Assembly (NCBI GenBank): GCA_937902315.1
Contig: CALGUG010000012.1
Span: 248,001 to 312,000 of the forward strand
DNA: 64,000 nt
Origin: an uncultured Chloroflexales bacterium
Lineage (GTDB): Bacteria > Chloroflexota > Chloroflexia > Chloroflexales > Chloroflexaceae
Direction of reading: 5' to 3'
Notes under the pieces: generated by a model
What the model saw: the letters and a program-made list of their open reading frames with translations, nothing else
The model's database searches: none
Told to the model about the DNA's origin: nothing
Translations under genes and position numbers: made by a program
Shown here: positions 45,296 to 53,048 of the stretch, piece by piece
Layout of the letters: every line of letters begins with the position of its first letter
Position numbering within the stretch: position 1 is the first letter of the stretch

Positions 45296-45452
45296 ATACC
45301 AAATCCGATTATGTTGTTGCTTTTTGGCCTTCGGCAGAGTGGAACTTGACAATCTTTTGTTGTGTGAGATTTCGCGCAGCTGCGCGAAATCTCACACAAC
45401 TCTTTCCCTCGCTTTTGGTGCAAGTATGCACGTCTTTAAACGGATTTGGTAT
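45296..45452 (+). repeat. MITE-like repeat, family B (best copy, perfect ends)
   Basis: Perfect 12-bp terminal inverted repeats ATACCAAATCCG (45296-45307) and CGGATTTGGTAT (45441-45452), with TA at each border. Family motif TTTTTGGCCTTCGGCAGAGT. A perfect 42-base palindrome (21-bp arms, 45359-45400) contains TTTCGCGCAGCTGCGCGAAA. There is no coding capacity. Confidence 0.85.
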
Positions 45453-45522
45453 CAACGTCCTAAGACTCACGTTTGCCCATACTTGGATCAGCTTTGCTAA
45501 CAAACGATACAAAATCTGCTTG

Positions 45523-45692
45523 ATATCAACTCGGAATGGTTAGGTTGTGTTTTTGGCCTTCGGCAGAGCGGAACGTACCTCTTTTCGTTATGTGCTATTT
45601 CGCGCTGTCGCGCGAAATAGCACATAACGTCTTTCCCTCGTTTTGTTTTCCCCGCGTTAAGCAAATGCTCGTCTTTCAAACGAATTTGGTAT
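45523..45692 (+). repeat. MITE-like repeat, family B (second tandem copy)
   Basis: Left end ATATCAACTCGG (45523-45534, decayed), right end CGAATTTGGTAT (45681-45692). 19-bp stem CGTTATGTGCTATTTCGCG (45586-45604)/CGCGAAATAGCACATAACG (45611-45629). The outer stem sequence differs from the neighbouring copy while pairing is kept. Confidence 0.75.
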
Positions 45693-45898
45693 TAGGTTGT
45701 GTTTTTGGCCTTCGGCAGAGCGGAACGTGACTATTTTGTGTTGTGAATTATCGGATTTGGGGAGGGCTTTCGGCACACACAAATAGATGCCTCGTTTGTT
45801 GGGCGGATGTTGGTAGCCGTAGGCGGACGCGCCAAAGATCGAATGGAAGGGAGGGAACACGCCGCCAGAGCTTTGAAATGAACAACCGGATTCGCTAA
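45692..45898 (+). repeat. Truncated family B copy joined to a long family A element
   Basis: From 45692 the family B start (TTAGGTTGTGTTTTTGGCC...) repeats directly but breaks off at CGGATTTGG (about 45752-45760). A family A element then runs through TTTCGGCACACA, CCTCGTTTGTTGGGCGG and the core TAGCCGTAGGCGGACGC (45814-45830) to CGGATTCGCTAA (45887-45898). The remaining ~380 bp to the next gene are AT-rich with no feature recognised. Confidence 0.7.
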
Positions 45899-46279
45899 CG
45901 GGCTACCAAAAAACAAGTTTTATAACCGTTTATTTTCTTTAAGAAATTACGTAGATTGGGGTTGATATTCCAAAAAACTATGTTATTTTTATGACACACC
46001 AAGGCTAGAAACCCATCAATCGAAAGCGTATAGCTGGATTTCAAACGAACGGAGAACACACAGAAAGCTTCACACTACTGGTTAGCCTCGCTCATCGAGA
46101 TTGAAATAGATTTGCAGGCTCACAAAGAGGTGGCTATTGCAAGAACGCGAACATTCAGCATCCCAAACATAACAGAACACATATCGGCATTCATGGCTTT
46201 TCCTTCGGATCTCTCAAGGCAATATACTACATACACGATTTTCTCTCTTTCTTGTGCTTATTTGGAGGTCTCAGCATTT

Positions 46280-49200
46280 ATGTCTGCCCGCCATACCCGT
46301 TTCATCCATCTTTTTGGGCTGGTGTTCGCGCTCTTCATCGCTGGCCTATCGCTCACTTCTACTTGGGCGGCCTCTGTCTATCAAAATGGGCAAAAGGCAA
46401 CCTTAGTGCTCGGTCAACCGGACTTCCTTTCCAACCCCCGGAAAACCACCCAAAGTGGGATGTATTATCCTATCAGTATCAGCATCGATCCGGTCAGCAA
46501 AAAGGTGTTCGTTGCCGATACGTACAACAATCGCGTATTACGTTTTGCATCGTTTGACAGTTTGAGCAATGGTGCAAACGCCGAGGCTGTGTTAGGCCAA
46601 CCCGACTTTACTAGCAGCTCTCTTGACACGAAGCGAAACCGTATGAACCAACCCCAAGGCGTGGTTGTCGATTTCAACGGTACACTGTGGGTGGCCGATA
46701 CAGGCAACCATCGTGTATTGCGTTTTGATGCTGCCGCCAGCAAACCCAGCGGCGCAGATGCCGATGGGGTGCTTGGACAAGATACTTTCACCTCTGCGGA
46801 TGGCAGAGAGGCACGCAATAGAATGACCCTTCCCGCAAGCGTGACAATCGATCAGGTTGGCACGCTCTGGGTAGCCGATACGTACAACCACCGTGTATTA
46901 CGTTTTGATGCTGCCGCCAGCAAACCCAATGGCGCAGATGCCGATGGTGTGCTCGGTCAAGCGGACTTCAACACTAAGCTACCTGGTGTGGGGGCAAACA
47001 AGCTGTATCTCCCTAGAGGTGTAGCTATCCAAGACGATGGAACGCTCTGGGTAGCCGACTCCTCCAATCATCGGGTGTTGCGCTTCAATAATGCTATCGG
47101 GAAAGCAAATGGAGCCAATGCCGATGGCGTGCTCGGCCAAGTGGACTTCGACAGCAACACGACGGCCGCTAACGAGTACAAAATATTCATGCCAACTGGT
47201 ATAGCCATCGATAGCAATGGTTCACTGTGGGTTTCTGCCAGCGATCATCATCGCGTATTGCGCTTCGATAACGCTTCGGCGAAGCCCAATGGCGCAGCTG
47301 CAAATGGAGTGCTGGGCCAAGCAAACTTCACAAGCACCTCCAGTAATTTAGCCCAAGATCGTTTCGAGTACCCTACTGGTATAGCGATCGATGATGACAA
47401 TGCGGTTTGGGTGACCGATACAAAAAACAGTCGTGTTCTGCGCTTTAACAGCCTTATCACCCAAACAATCGACTTCGGGCCGCTCTCGGCGAAGACCTTT
47501 GGCGATCCGCCCTTCAACATCAGCGCCACGGCCACATCGGGCTTACCGGTCTCATTTACTAGCCTCACCAGCAGCGTATGCAGCGTTAGCGGCAACAGCG
47601 TGAGCTTGCTCTCCGACGGGACCTGTACCATTCGCGCCAATCAAGCGGGCGATAGCATGATCTACGCTATGGCAGAGAGCGTCGATCGTTCCTTCAAGGT
47701 GAAAGCTGTACCGGTCATCAGCTGGGATACGCCTGCTGCGATCACTTACGGCACCGCCCTGAGCGCCAGCCAACTGAACGCGACCGCCAATGTCGCGGGC
47801 AGCTTCAGCTACAACGTCGCATCGGGCACGATGCTCAATTCGGGCAGCTATACGCTCACGGCCACCTTCACGCCCGACGACACGGAAAACTACGCAGTAG
47901 CGCAAAAGAGCGTGAGCTTAACGGTCAACAAGGCGCCGCTCACCATCACTGCGCAAAACGCCAGCCGCAATTACGGTGAAGCCAACCCAAGCTTCAGCGT
48001 CAGCTACAGCGGCTTTGTCAATGGCGAAGACGAGTCGGTGTTGAACGGTTCGTTAAGCATCACAACCAGCGCCGACAGCAACTCTCCGGCTGGCAGCTAT
48101 CCGATTGTAGCCAGCGGCCTGACCAGCAACAACTACGAGATCAGCTTCATCAACGGCACGCTCACCATCAACAAAGTGCCGCTCACTATCACCGCACACA
48201 ACGCCAGCCGCGACTATGGCGCAGCTAATCCAAGCTTCAGCGTCAGCTATAGCGGCTTTGTGAACAGCGAAGATGAAAGCGCACTGGGCGGTTCGTTACA
48301 GTTCAGCAGCGCCAGCATCGAATCGCCAGCGGGCGAGCACCCAATCGTGCCCAGCGGCTTGACCAGCAACAACTACGAGATCAGCTTCGTCAACGGCACG
48401 CTCACCATCAACAAGGCCCCACTCACCATCACCGCCCAGAACGCCAGCCGCAGCTATGGCGCGGCCGATCCAAGCTTTAGCGTCAGCTACAACGGCTTTG
48501 TGAATGATGAAGACGAGTCGGTCTTGGGAGGCGCGCTCGTATTTAGCAGCACAAACACAAGCAGCCCGGTCGGCAGCTATCCGATCACTCCGAGCGGCCT
48601 GAGCAGCAGCAACTACGATATCAGCTTTGTCGATGGCACACTGACTGTTACCAAAGCGCCGCTCACCATCACCGCCCAAAACGCCAGCAAGATCGTCGAT
48701 CAGCCCAACCCAAGCTTTGGCGTCAACTACAGTGGTTTCGTCAACGGCGAAGATGAAAACGTGCTGACTGGCAACCTCGTTATCACTACTACTGCTGTGC
48801 TCAACAGTCCGGTTGGAATGTACCCGATTGTACCGAGCGGCTTGAGCGGCGATAACTACGAGATCAGCTTCGTCAACGGTACGCTCACCATCGATCCAAG
48901 CCTCGCCATCACTTGGAACGCGCCCAGCGCGATCACCTATGGCACCGCTCTAAGCACAAGCCAGCTCAACGCCAGTGCCAATATCGCAGGAAGCTTCACG
49001 TATAAGCCAGCGCTTGGTAGCGTATTGCCCGCAGGCACCCACACCATCACGGCCACCTTTACACCCGCAGACAGCCGCTACAGCAGCGCCCAACAGACCA
49101 TGCTGCTGACGGTCAACAAAGCGCCGCTGACGATCACGGCTCAAAACGCCACACGTGTGGAGGGCGAGGCCAATCCGAGCTTCAGCGTCAGCTATAGCGG

Positions 49201-49411
49201 CTTTGTGAATGGCGAGAACGCTTCAGTATTGGGCGGCACGCTTGTGTTGAGCACCAGCGCCAATGCCAGCAGCCCAGCTGGCACGTATTCGATTGTGCCG
49301 AGCGGCCTAACCAGCAACAACTACACAATCACCTATGTGAATGGCACGCTGATCGTTCAGCCCAAACCTGTCACCCAGTGGCAAACCTTCTTGCCATTTG
49401 TCTCGCGCTAA
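46280..49411 (+). CDS. Secreted NHL beta-propeller / MBG-repeat protein (5 MBG units)
   Basis: 1043 residues from ATG 46280 (GGAGG at 46264-46268); the frame is open upstream but the signal peptide starts here (MSARHTRFIHLFGLVFALFIA). Residues about 35-400 hold six NHL-type repeats (each like GTLWVADTGNHRVLRF with a following VLGQ), expected to form a beta-propeller. Then come a domain with SGLPVSFTSLTSSVCSVSG, an 'ITYGTAL' Ig-like unit, four MBG units (each opening PLTITAQNASR.YG..NPSFSV), another ITYGTAL unit and a fifth MBG. It ends TQWQTFLPFVSR. Extracellular, probably adhesive or surface-structural. Paralogue of the gene at 53049. Confidence 0.88.
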   Translation: MSARHTRFIHLFGLVFALFIAGLSLTSTWAASVYQNGQKATLVLGQPDFLSNPRKTTQSGMYYPISISIDPVSKKVFVADTYNNRVLRFASFDSLSNGANAEAVLGQPDFTSSSLDTKRNRMNQPQGVVVDFNGTLWVADTGNHRVLRFDAAASKPSGADADGVLGQDTFTSADGREARNRMTLPASVTIDQVGTLWVADTYNHRVLRFDAAASKPNGADADGVLGQADFNTKLPGVGANKLYLPRGVAIQDDGTLWVADSSNHRVLRFNNAIGKANGANADGVLGQVDFDSNTTAANEYKIFMPTGIAIDSNGSLWVSASDHHRVLRFDNASAKPNGAAANGVLGQANFTSTSSNLAQDRFEYPTGIAIDDDNAVWVTDTKNSRVLRFNSLITQTIDFGPLSAKTFGDPPFNISATATSGLPVSFTSLTSSVCSVSGNSVSLLSDGTCTIRANQAGDSMIYAMAESVDRSFKVKAVPVISWDTPAAITYGTALSASQLNATANVAGSFSYNVASGTMLNSGSYTLTATFTPDDTENYAVAQKSVSLTVNKAPLTITAQNASRNYGEANPSFSVSYSGFVNGEDESVLNGSLSITTSADSNSPAGSYPIVASGLTSNNYEISFINGTLTINKVPLTITAHNASRDYGAANPSFSVSYSGFVNSEDESALGGSLQFSSASIESPAGEHPIVPSGLTSNNYEISFVNGTLTINKAPLTITAQNASRSYGAADPSFSVSYNGFVNDEDESVLGGALVFSSTNTSSPVGSYPITPSGLSSSNYDISFVDGTLTVTKAPLTITAQNASKIVDQPNPSFGVNYSGFVNGEDENVLTGNLVITTTAVLNSPVGMYPIVPSGLSGDNYEISFVNGTLTIDPSLAITWNAPSAITYGTALSTSQLNASANIAGSFTYKPALGSVLPAGTHTITATFTPADSRYSSAQQTMLLTVNKAPLTITAQNATRVEGEANPSFSVSYSGFVNGENASVLGGTLVLSTSANASSPAGTYSIVPSGLTSNNYTITYVNGTLIVQPKPVTQWQTFLPFVSR

Positions 49412-49425
49412 ATAGCAGCTATCAG

Positions 49426-49464
49426 GAGAGGGGTTTCGCAAATTGCGAAACCCCTCTCTTTTAC
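49426..49464 (+). terminator. Terminator after the first NHL-MBG gene
   Basis: GAGAGGGGTTTCGCAA (49426-49441) pairs with TTGCGAAACCCCTCTC (49443-49458), then TTTT. It shares the TTTCGC tip with family B hairpins. Confidence 0.85.
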
Positions 49465-49519
49465 GTGTAATCAAGATCGTAGCAATCCGCTTGATACGCT
49501 CAGCACTATGACGGCGTGG

Positions 49520-49660
49520 TCTCTAGCCCAAAGCAGGCTCCTAGCGCGTCCGCCTACGGCTATCAACGGCCTGCGCCAAGCCAAGCTACACACCTTCGCA
49601 CTGCCTTCATTGCGACCTGCCCGCTGCAAGCAGCGAGCAGGTTCAAACAATGCTTTCGGC
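49520..49660 (-). repeat. Dispersed repeat family A (copy at 49.5 kb)
   Basis: CCCAAAGCAGGCTCCTA followed by the core GCGTCCGCCTACGGCTA (49546-49562). A hairpin CCTGC-CCGCTGC/GCAGCG-A-GCAGG follows at about 49617-49642. Confidence 0.65.
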
Positions 49661-49717
49661 GCCCTGCAAGGTCGATAATGAGTTTGCTAGTGCAGGCTCA
49701 CAAGAGCTTTAGGGCCT

Positions 49718-50503
49718 TCAGCGCTGCATGCGTGGATCGAAAGTCGGGTCTGGGTACATAGGCGGGCAACCTTGATCGGGCGCTTCGGGGCGCAATTCGT
49801 AGTGCCATGGCTCATTGAGGTAAATCTGGCACAAGCCGTATTTGGCACCATGTTCCGACAACCAGGCCATCGCGTCGTAGCTCCCGATATCAACCGCATC
49901 GCCCGATACGTGAGAAGATGTGTCCGCTGTGGCGACCCAGCGGGCCGCTTCCTCCTCTGAGCCATACTCGATAACTGCTTCACGCAGCAACTGCTCTTGG
50001 TACTCGGGCGAACGCCAGCCACTGGTAACGTAGAACTCGACCAAATCAGAACTTGCAGCATCTGCCGCCTCGCGCAGGGCAGCCAGCAGCGCTGGGTTGA
50101 GCTTGGCTACGCCCGGATACTCATCATCAAAAACCGTTGTACCGTCGGGCACAACGCCGTTCGGATCGCCAAAGCCACCACCTAAAGGAATGTCGCGCGG
50201 CATGTCCATGGCTGGTGCTTCTTCAAGCGAGGCTTGCTGCGGCCTTGGCCGCACCTGAGTCGGCTCACTACGCTCAAGCTCGGCGCTTGGTTCCTCCACA
50301 GGGCCAGCTTGCAGTGGCAGGTGTCGCAAGCGAGCCTGTTCGTGGCGAGGCGCTGCGGTCGATGCTACCGTCATCACGGGCGATGAGCTCAGCAAGGGCT
50401 CGCGGATGCTGGGGACGGATAGTGCAATGGCAAGCAACAGGCCGACAATAGATAGGCTAGAAAGCCAACGATTGGTTGTGTGAGCTGTTTTATCGTATCT
50501 CAT
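49718..50503 (-). CDS. VanY-like D-alanyl-D-alanine carboxypeptidase (M15), membrane-anchored
   Basis: 261 residues. N-terminal anchor (WLSSLSIVGLLLAIALSV), a low-complexity linker, then an M15B domain: YVTSGWRSPEYQEQLL, TADTSSHVSGDAVDIG (His and Asp zinc ligands) and NEPWHYELRP (third ligand His with the catalytic Glu nearby). Such enzymes trim the terminal D-Ala from peptidoglycan precursors and can reduce glycopeptide binding. It is divergent from a VanR/VanS-type two-component pair, 87 bp apart, as expected for a regulated target. Confidence 0.9.
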   Translation of the reverse strand: MRYDKTAHTTNRWLSSLSIVGLLLAIALSVPSIREPLLSSSPVMTVASTAAPRHEQARLRHLPLQAGPVEEPSAELERSEPTQVRPRPQQASLEEAPAMDMPRDIPLGGGFGDPNGVVPDGTTVFDDEYPGVAKLNPALLAALREAADAASSDLVEFYVTSGWRSPEYQEQLLREAVIEYGSEEEAARWVATADTSSHVSGDAVDIGSYDAMAWLSEHGAKYGLCQIYLNEPWHYELRPEAPDQGCPPMYPDPTFDPRMQR

Positions 50504-50553
50504 GCCTCCAGTTTAGGCGGCACGATGTTGCCAGAATGTATCTGGTTTTTGAT

Positions 50554-50583
50554 ACACCAACGATATACACCAACTGGTATAAT
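50554..50583 (+). promoter_or_regulatory. Extended -10 promoter of the response regulator, with direct repeats
   Basis: TGG-TATAAT (50575-50583) ends seven bases before the ATG, predicting an almost leaderless mRNA. Just upstream, ACACCAAC is directly repeated (50554-50561 and 50567-50574, 13-bp period), a possible OmpR-type regulator site serving this gene and the divergent vanY-like gene. Confidence 0.5.
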
Positions 50584-50590
50584 CGAAATT

Positions 50591-51286
50591 ATGCGTATAT
50601 TAATTGTCGAGGATGAACCTCATTTAGCAGAAGCGATCCGCGATGGGCTGCGTCTGGAAGCGATCGCCGCCGATATCGCAGGCGACGGTGACACGGCGCT
50701 GGAGCTGCTGAGCATCAACAGCTACGATATCGCCGTGCTCGACCGCGATATCCCCGGGCCTTCTGGCGACCAGATCGCCAAGCAGATCGTCGCCTCCGGC
50801 AGTGGCATACCGATCCTGATGCTGACCGCCGCCGACCGCCTCGATGACAAGGTCGTTGGATTCGAGCTTGGGGCCGACGACTATCTCACCAAGCCCTTTG
50901 AATTTCGTGAACTGGTACTTCGCCTGCGCGCGCTTGATCGCAGACGGGCTCACAACCGCCCGCCCGTGCGCGAGATCGCCGGACTGCGTCTCGATGCCTT
51001 TCGGCGCGAAGTCTACCGCGATGGGCGCTATATCGCACTGACCCGCAAACAGTTCGCCGTGCTCGAAGTGCTCGTCGCCGCAGAGGGCGGCATTGTCAGC
51101 TCCGAAGAACTACTGGAACGAGCCTGGGACGAAAACGCCGATCCCTTCACCAACGCCGTGCGGATCACGGTTTCGGCGCTGCGCAAACGGCTTGGCGAGC
51201 CATGGATCATCGCCACCGTCGCTGGCGTCGGCTACCGCATTGATACGCAGCTAGACAGCGGATGCGAGGGAGAGAAAGGTGGATAG
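50591..51286 (+). CDS. OmpR/PhoB-family response regulator (VanR-like)
   Basis: 231 residues from ATG 50591; an earlier in-frame start at 50480 would overlap the divergent gene's start and lacks receiver-like sequence. Receiver domain MRILIVEDEPHLAEA with phospho-acceptor Asp51 in AVLDRDIPG, and LGADDYLTKPFEF. C-terminal winged helix with LTRKQFAVLEVLVAAEGGIVSSEELLERAW and NAVRITVSALRKRL. It overlaps the histidine kinase gene by 8 bp, so the pair is co-translated. Likely target: the divergent carboxypeptidase gene. Confidence 0.95.
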   Translation: MRILIVEDEPHLAEAIRDGLRLEAIAADIAGDGDTALELLSINSYDIAVLDRDIPGPSGDQIAKQIVASGSGIPILMLTAADRLDDKVVGFELGADDYLTKPFEFRELVLRLRALDRRRAHNRPPVREIAGLRLDAFRREVYRDGRYIALTRKQFAVLEVLVAAEGGIVSSEELLERAWDENADPFTNAVRITVSALRKRLGEPWIIATVAGVGYRIDTQLDSGCEGEKGG

Positions 51287-52388
51287 GCCGCCAGGTTTAA
51301 GCATTCGGCTTAAATTCACCCTGAGCTATGCGGGCTTCCTTATGATCGCTGGCGCACTGTTGCTGGCAGCCGTATGGATCTTTCTGTTGCGCTATGTGCC
51401 CAATAATGCAGTCGTGGTCGAACACGGTGGTTTTTTTCCCGGTCGGGCCGATCTGCAACGTGCCTTCATTCCCCGAGCCGCCCAAGTGATGGCGTTCCTG
51501 CTGGTATTCGGTCTGGTAGGAGGCTGGTTTCTGGCTGGTCATATGCTGGCCCCGCTGAACCGAATCAGCGAAGCCACGCGCCTAGCCGCGACCGGAACGC
51601 TCTCGCATCGTATTCGGCTTGAGGGCAGCAACGATGAGTTCGCGGAACTGGCCGACGCTTTCGACGCTATGCTTGGCCGGATCGAAGCCCAGATCGCCGA
51701 ACAGCAGCGCTTCGCCGCCAACGCCTCCCACGAACTGCGCACCCCTTTGGCGATCACCCAAACGCTGCTTGAGGTAGCACGCAACGAGCCAACTCGCCAA
51801 AACGATCCACTGATCGAGCGCCTTCACGACGTCAATACACGCGCGATCAAGCTCACCGAAGCGCTGCTGCTGCTCAGCCGCGCCGATCAACGCTCCTTCG
51901 CGCGCGAGCTTGTCGATCTCTCCCTGATTGCGGAAGAAGCCGCCGAGAGCCTGCTTCCTTTGGCAGAAAAAAACGGCATCACGATCGATATCTCGGGCGA
52001 GATAGCCCCGACTCTTGGTTCAGACACGCTGCTGTTGCAGTTGATGATGAACCTGCTGCACAACGCGATCGTGCATAATCTGCCGCAAAAGGGCACTGTA
52101 TGGGTCACGACCACGGTTCAGCCTCCATACGTCGAGCTTACAGTCAAAAACACGGGCGAAATACTCGCCCCCGAATTGGTAGCCACCCTTACCGAGCCGT
52201 TTCGGCGCGGCACCGACCGCATTCGCAGCGAGCATGCAGGCGTCGGTCTGGGCCTCGCGATCGTCCAACGGATCACTCAAGCACACGATGGGAAGCTGAT
52301 CCTCGCTCCCCGCGCCGCCGGAGGGCTCAGCGTCAGCGTGCGATTGCCCGCCGCACCGTCCCACACAAGCAGACGATCGGGGGAATGA
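51279..52388 (+). CDS. Sensor histidine kinase (VanS-like)
   Basis: 369 residues from GTG 51279. Two transmembrane helices (about 18-38 and 70-88) bracket a short (~30-residue) extracytoplasmic loop, too small for a large ligand domain, suggesting intramembrane or envelope-stress sensing. HAMP domain (about 89-140), HisKA with His151 in NASHELRTPLAI, and HATPase with MMNLLHNAIVHN, GVGLGLAIVQRI. Partner of the overlapping regulator. Confidence 0.94.
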   Translation: MDRPPGLSIRLKFTLSYAGFLMIAGALLLAAVWIFLLRYVPNNAVVVEHGGFFPGRADLQRAFIPRAAQVMAFLLVFGLVGGWFLAGHMLAPLNRISEATRLAATGTLSHRIRLEGSNDEFAELADAFDAMLGRIEAQIAEQQRFAANASHELRTPLAITQTLLEVARNEPTRQNDPLIERLHDVNTRAIKLTEALLLLSRADQRSFARELVDLSLIAEEAAESLLPLAEKNGITIDISGEIAPTLGSDTLLLQLMMNLLHNAIVHNLPQKGTVWVTTTVQPPYVELTVKNTGEILAPELVATLTEPFRRGTDRIRSEHAGVGLGLAIVQRITQAHDGKLILAPRAAGGLSVSVRLPAAPSHTSRRSGE

Positions 52389-52500
52389 GTGAGCCACCCT
52401 AACTGGCTACTCAGTGATAGAGCTATCTGCCCTACGTTTCGTGCTAAACAGCACAGATCTTCATGCCGATTGTAGTACGCGAAACTCTTTCGGATCGAAA

Positions 52501-52536
52501 GAAGGGTTTCGCAAATTGCGAAGCCCTTCTTTTATT
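52501..52536 (+). terminator. Terminator after the histidine kinase gene
   Basis: GAAGGGTTTCGCAA (52501-52514) pairs with TTGCGAAGCCCTTC (52516-52529, one G-U), then a T-rich tail. Same TTTCGC tip as the terminator at 49426. Confidence 0.75.
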
Positions 52537-53048
52537 TGGGATCAGGATCACCCATCGCGGAGGTTTCTCCTATTTATAGAGTCCTGAATAGGAAACTGGT
52601 TAAAATTGGTATCAAATTCCTGAAACCTAGCTTACTTTTATGCGTAAAGATTGTGTCACGAAATTAACGCGGTAATATATACCTAACTCAATTTCATCTA
52701 CTTTTAGACTAATAAATACTTCTCTCGCGGCAGATCTAGTGCTGTACTAGGCTTACTAGGTTTTGCCCGCCTTAGAGCTGCGCTTCAAAAGATCTTGTTC
52801 AAAAACTGAGCAGATCTTGGGAAGTGCGGACTTTGTATTGCCCAAAAGCTTCGTATGAGCCTATTGGGGCATCTGCGCATGCTGAAAGAAGGAGTAGCGT
52901 TTTAGCCAAGGCCCGTGTTCGCCCGTCTATAACCCATCATATTCATTACGGTTGGATATCGGCATGTTTGGGCTTGTGTGTTTTGGATCGCTCTAAGCAG
53001 CAACAAGACACTATTCTCTCTGATAGTTGTACGAAAGACCTACCACAT
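52537..53048. other. AT-rich region upstream of the second NHL-MBG gene
   Basis: About 510 bases, presumably holding the promoter and a long leader. The reading frame is open back to 52824, but its translation has no signal peptide and no resemblance to the paralogue, so I do not count it as coding. No repeat core is present. Confidence 0.4.

Noticed and set aside
45109..45543. 144-codon plus-strand frame downstream of the LysM gene
   Set aside because: It runs through a terminator, a family A repeat and a family B repeat, so it is chance open frame in repeat DNA.
52824..53048. 75-residue N-terminal extension of the second NHL-MBG protein
   Set aside because: It would bury the signal peptide that aligns with the paralogue's; the start at 53049 is preferred.
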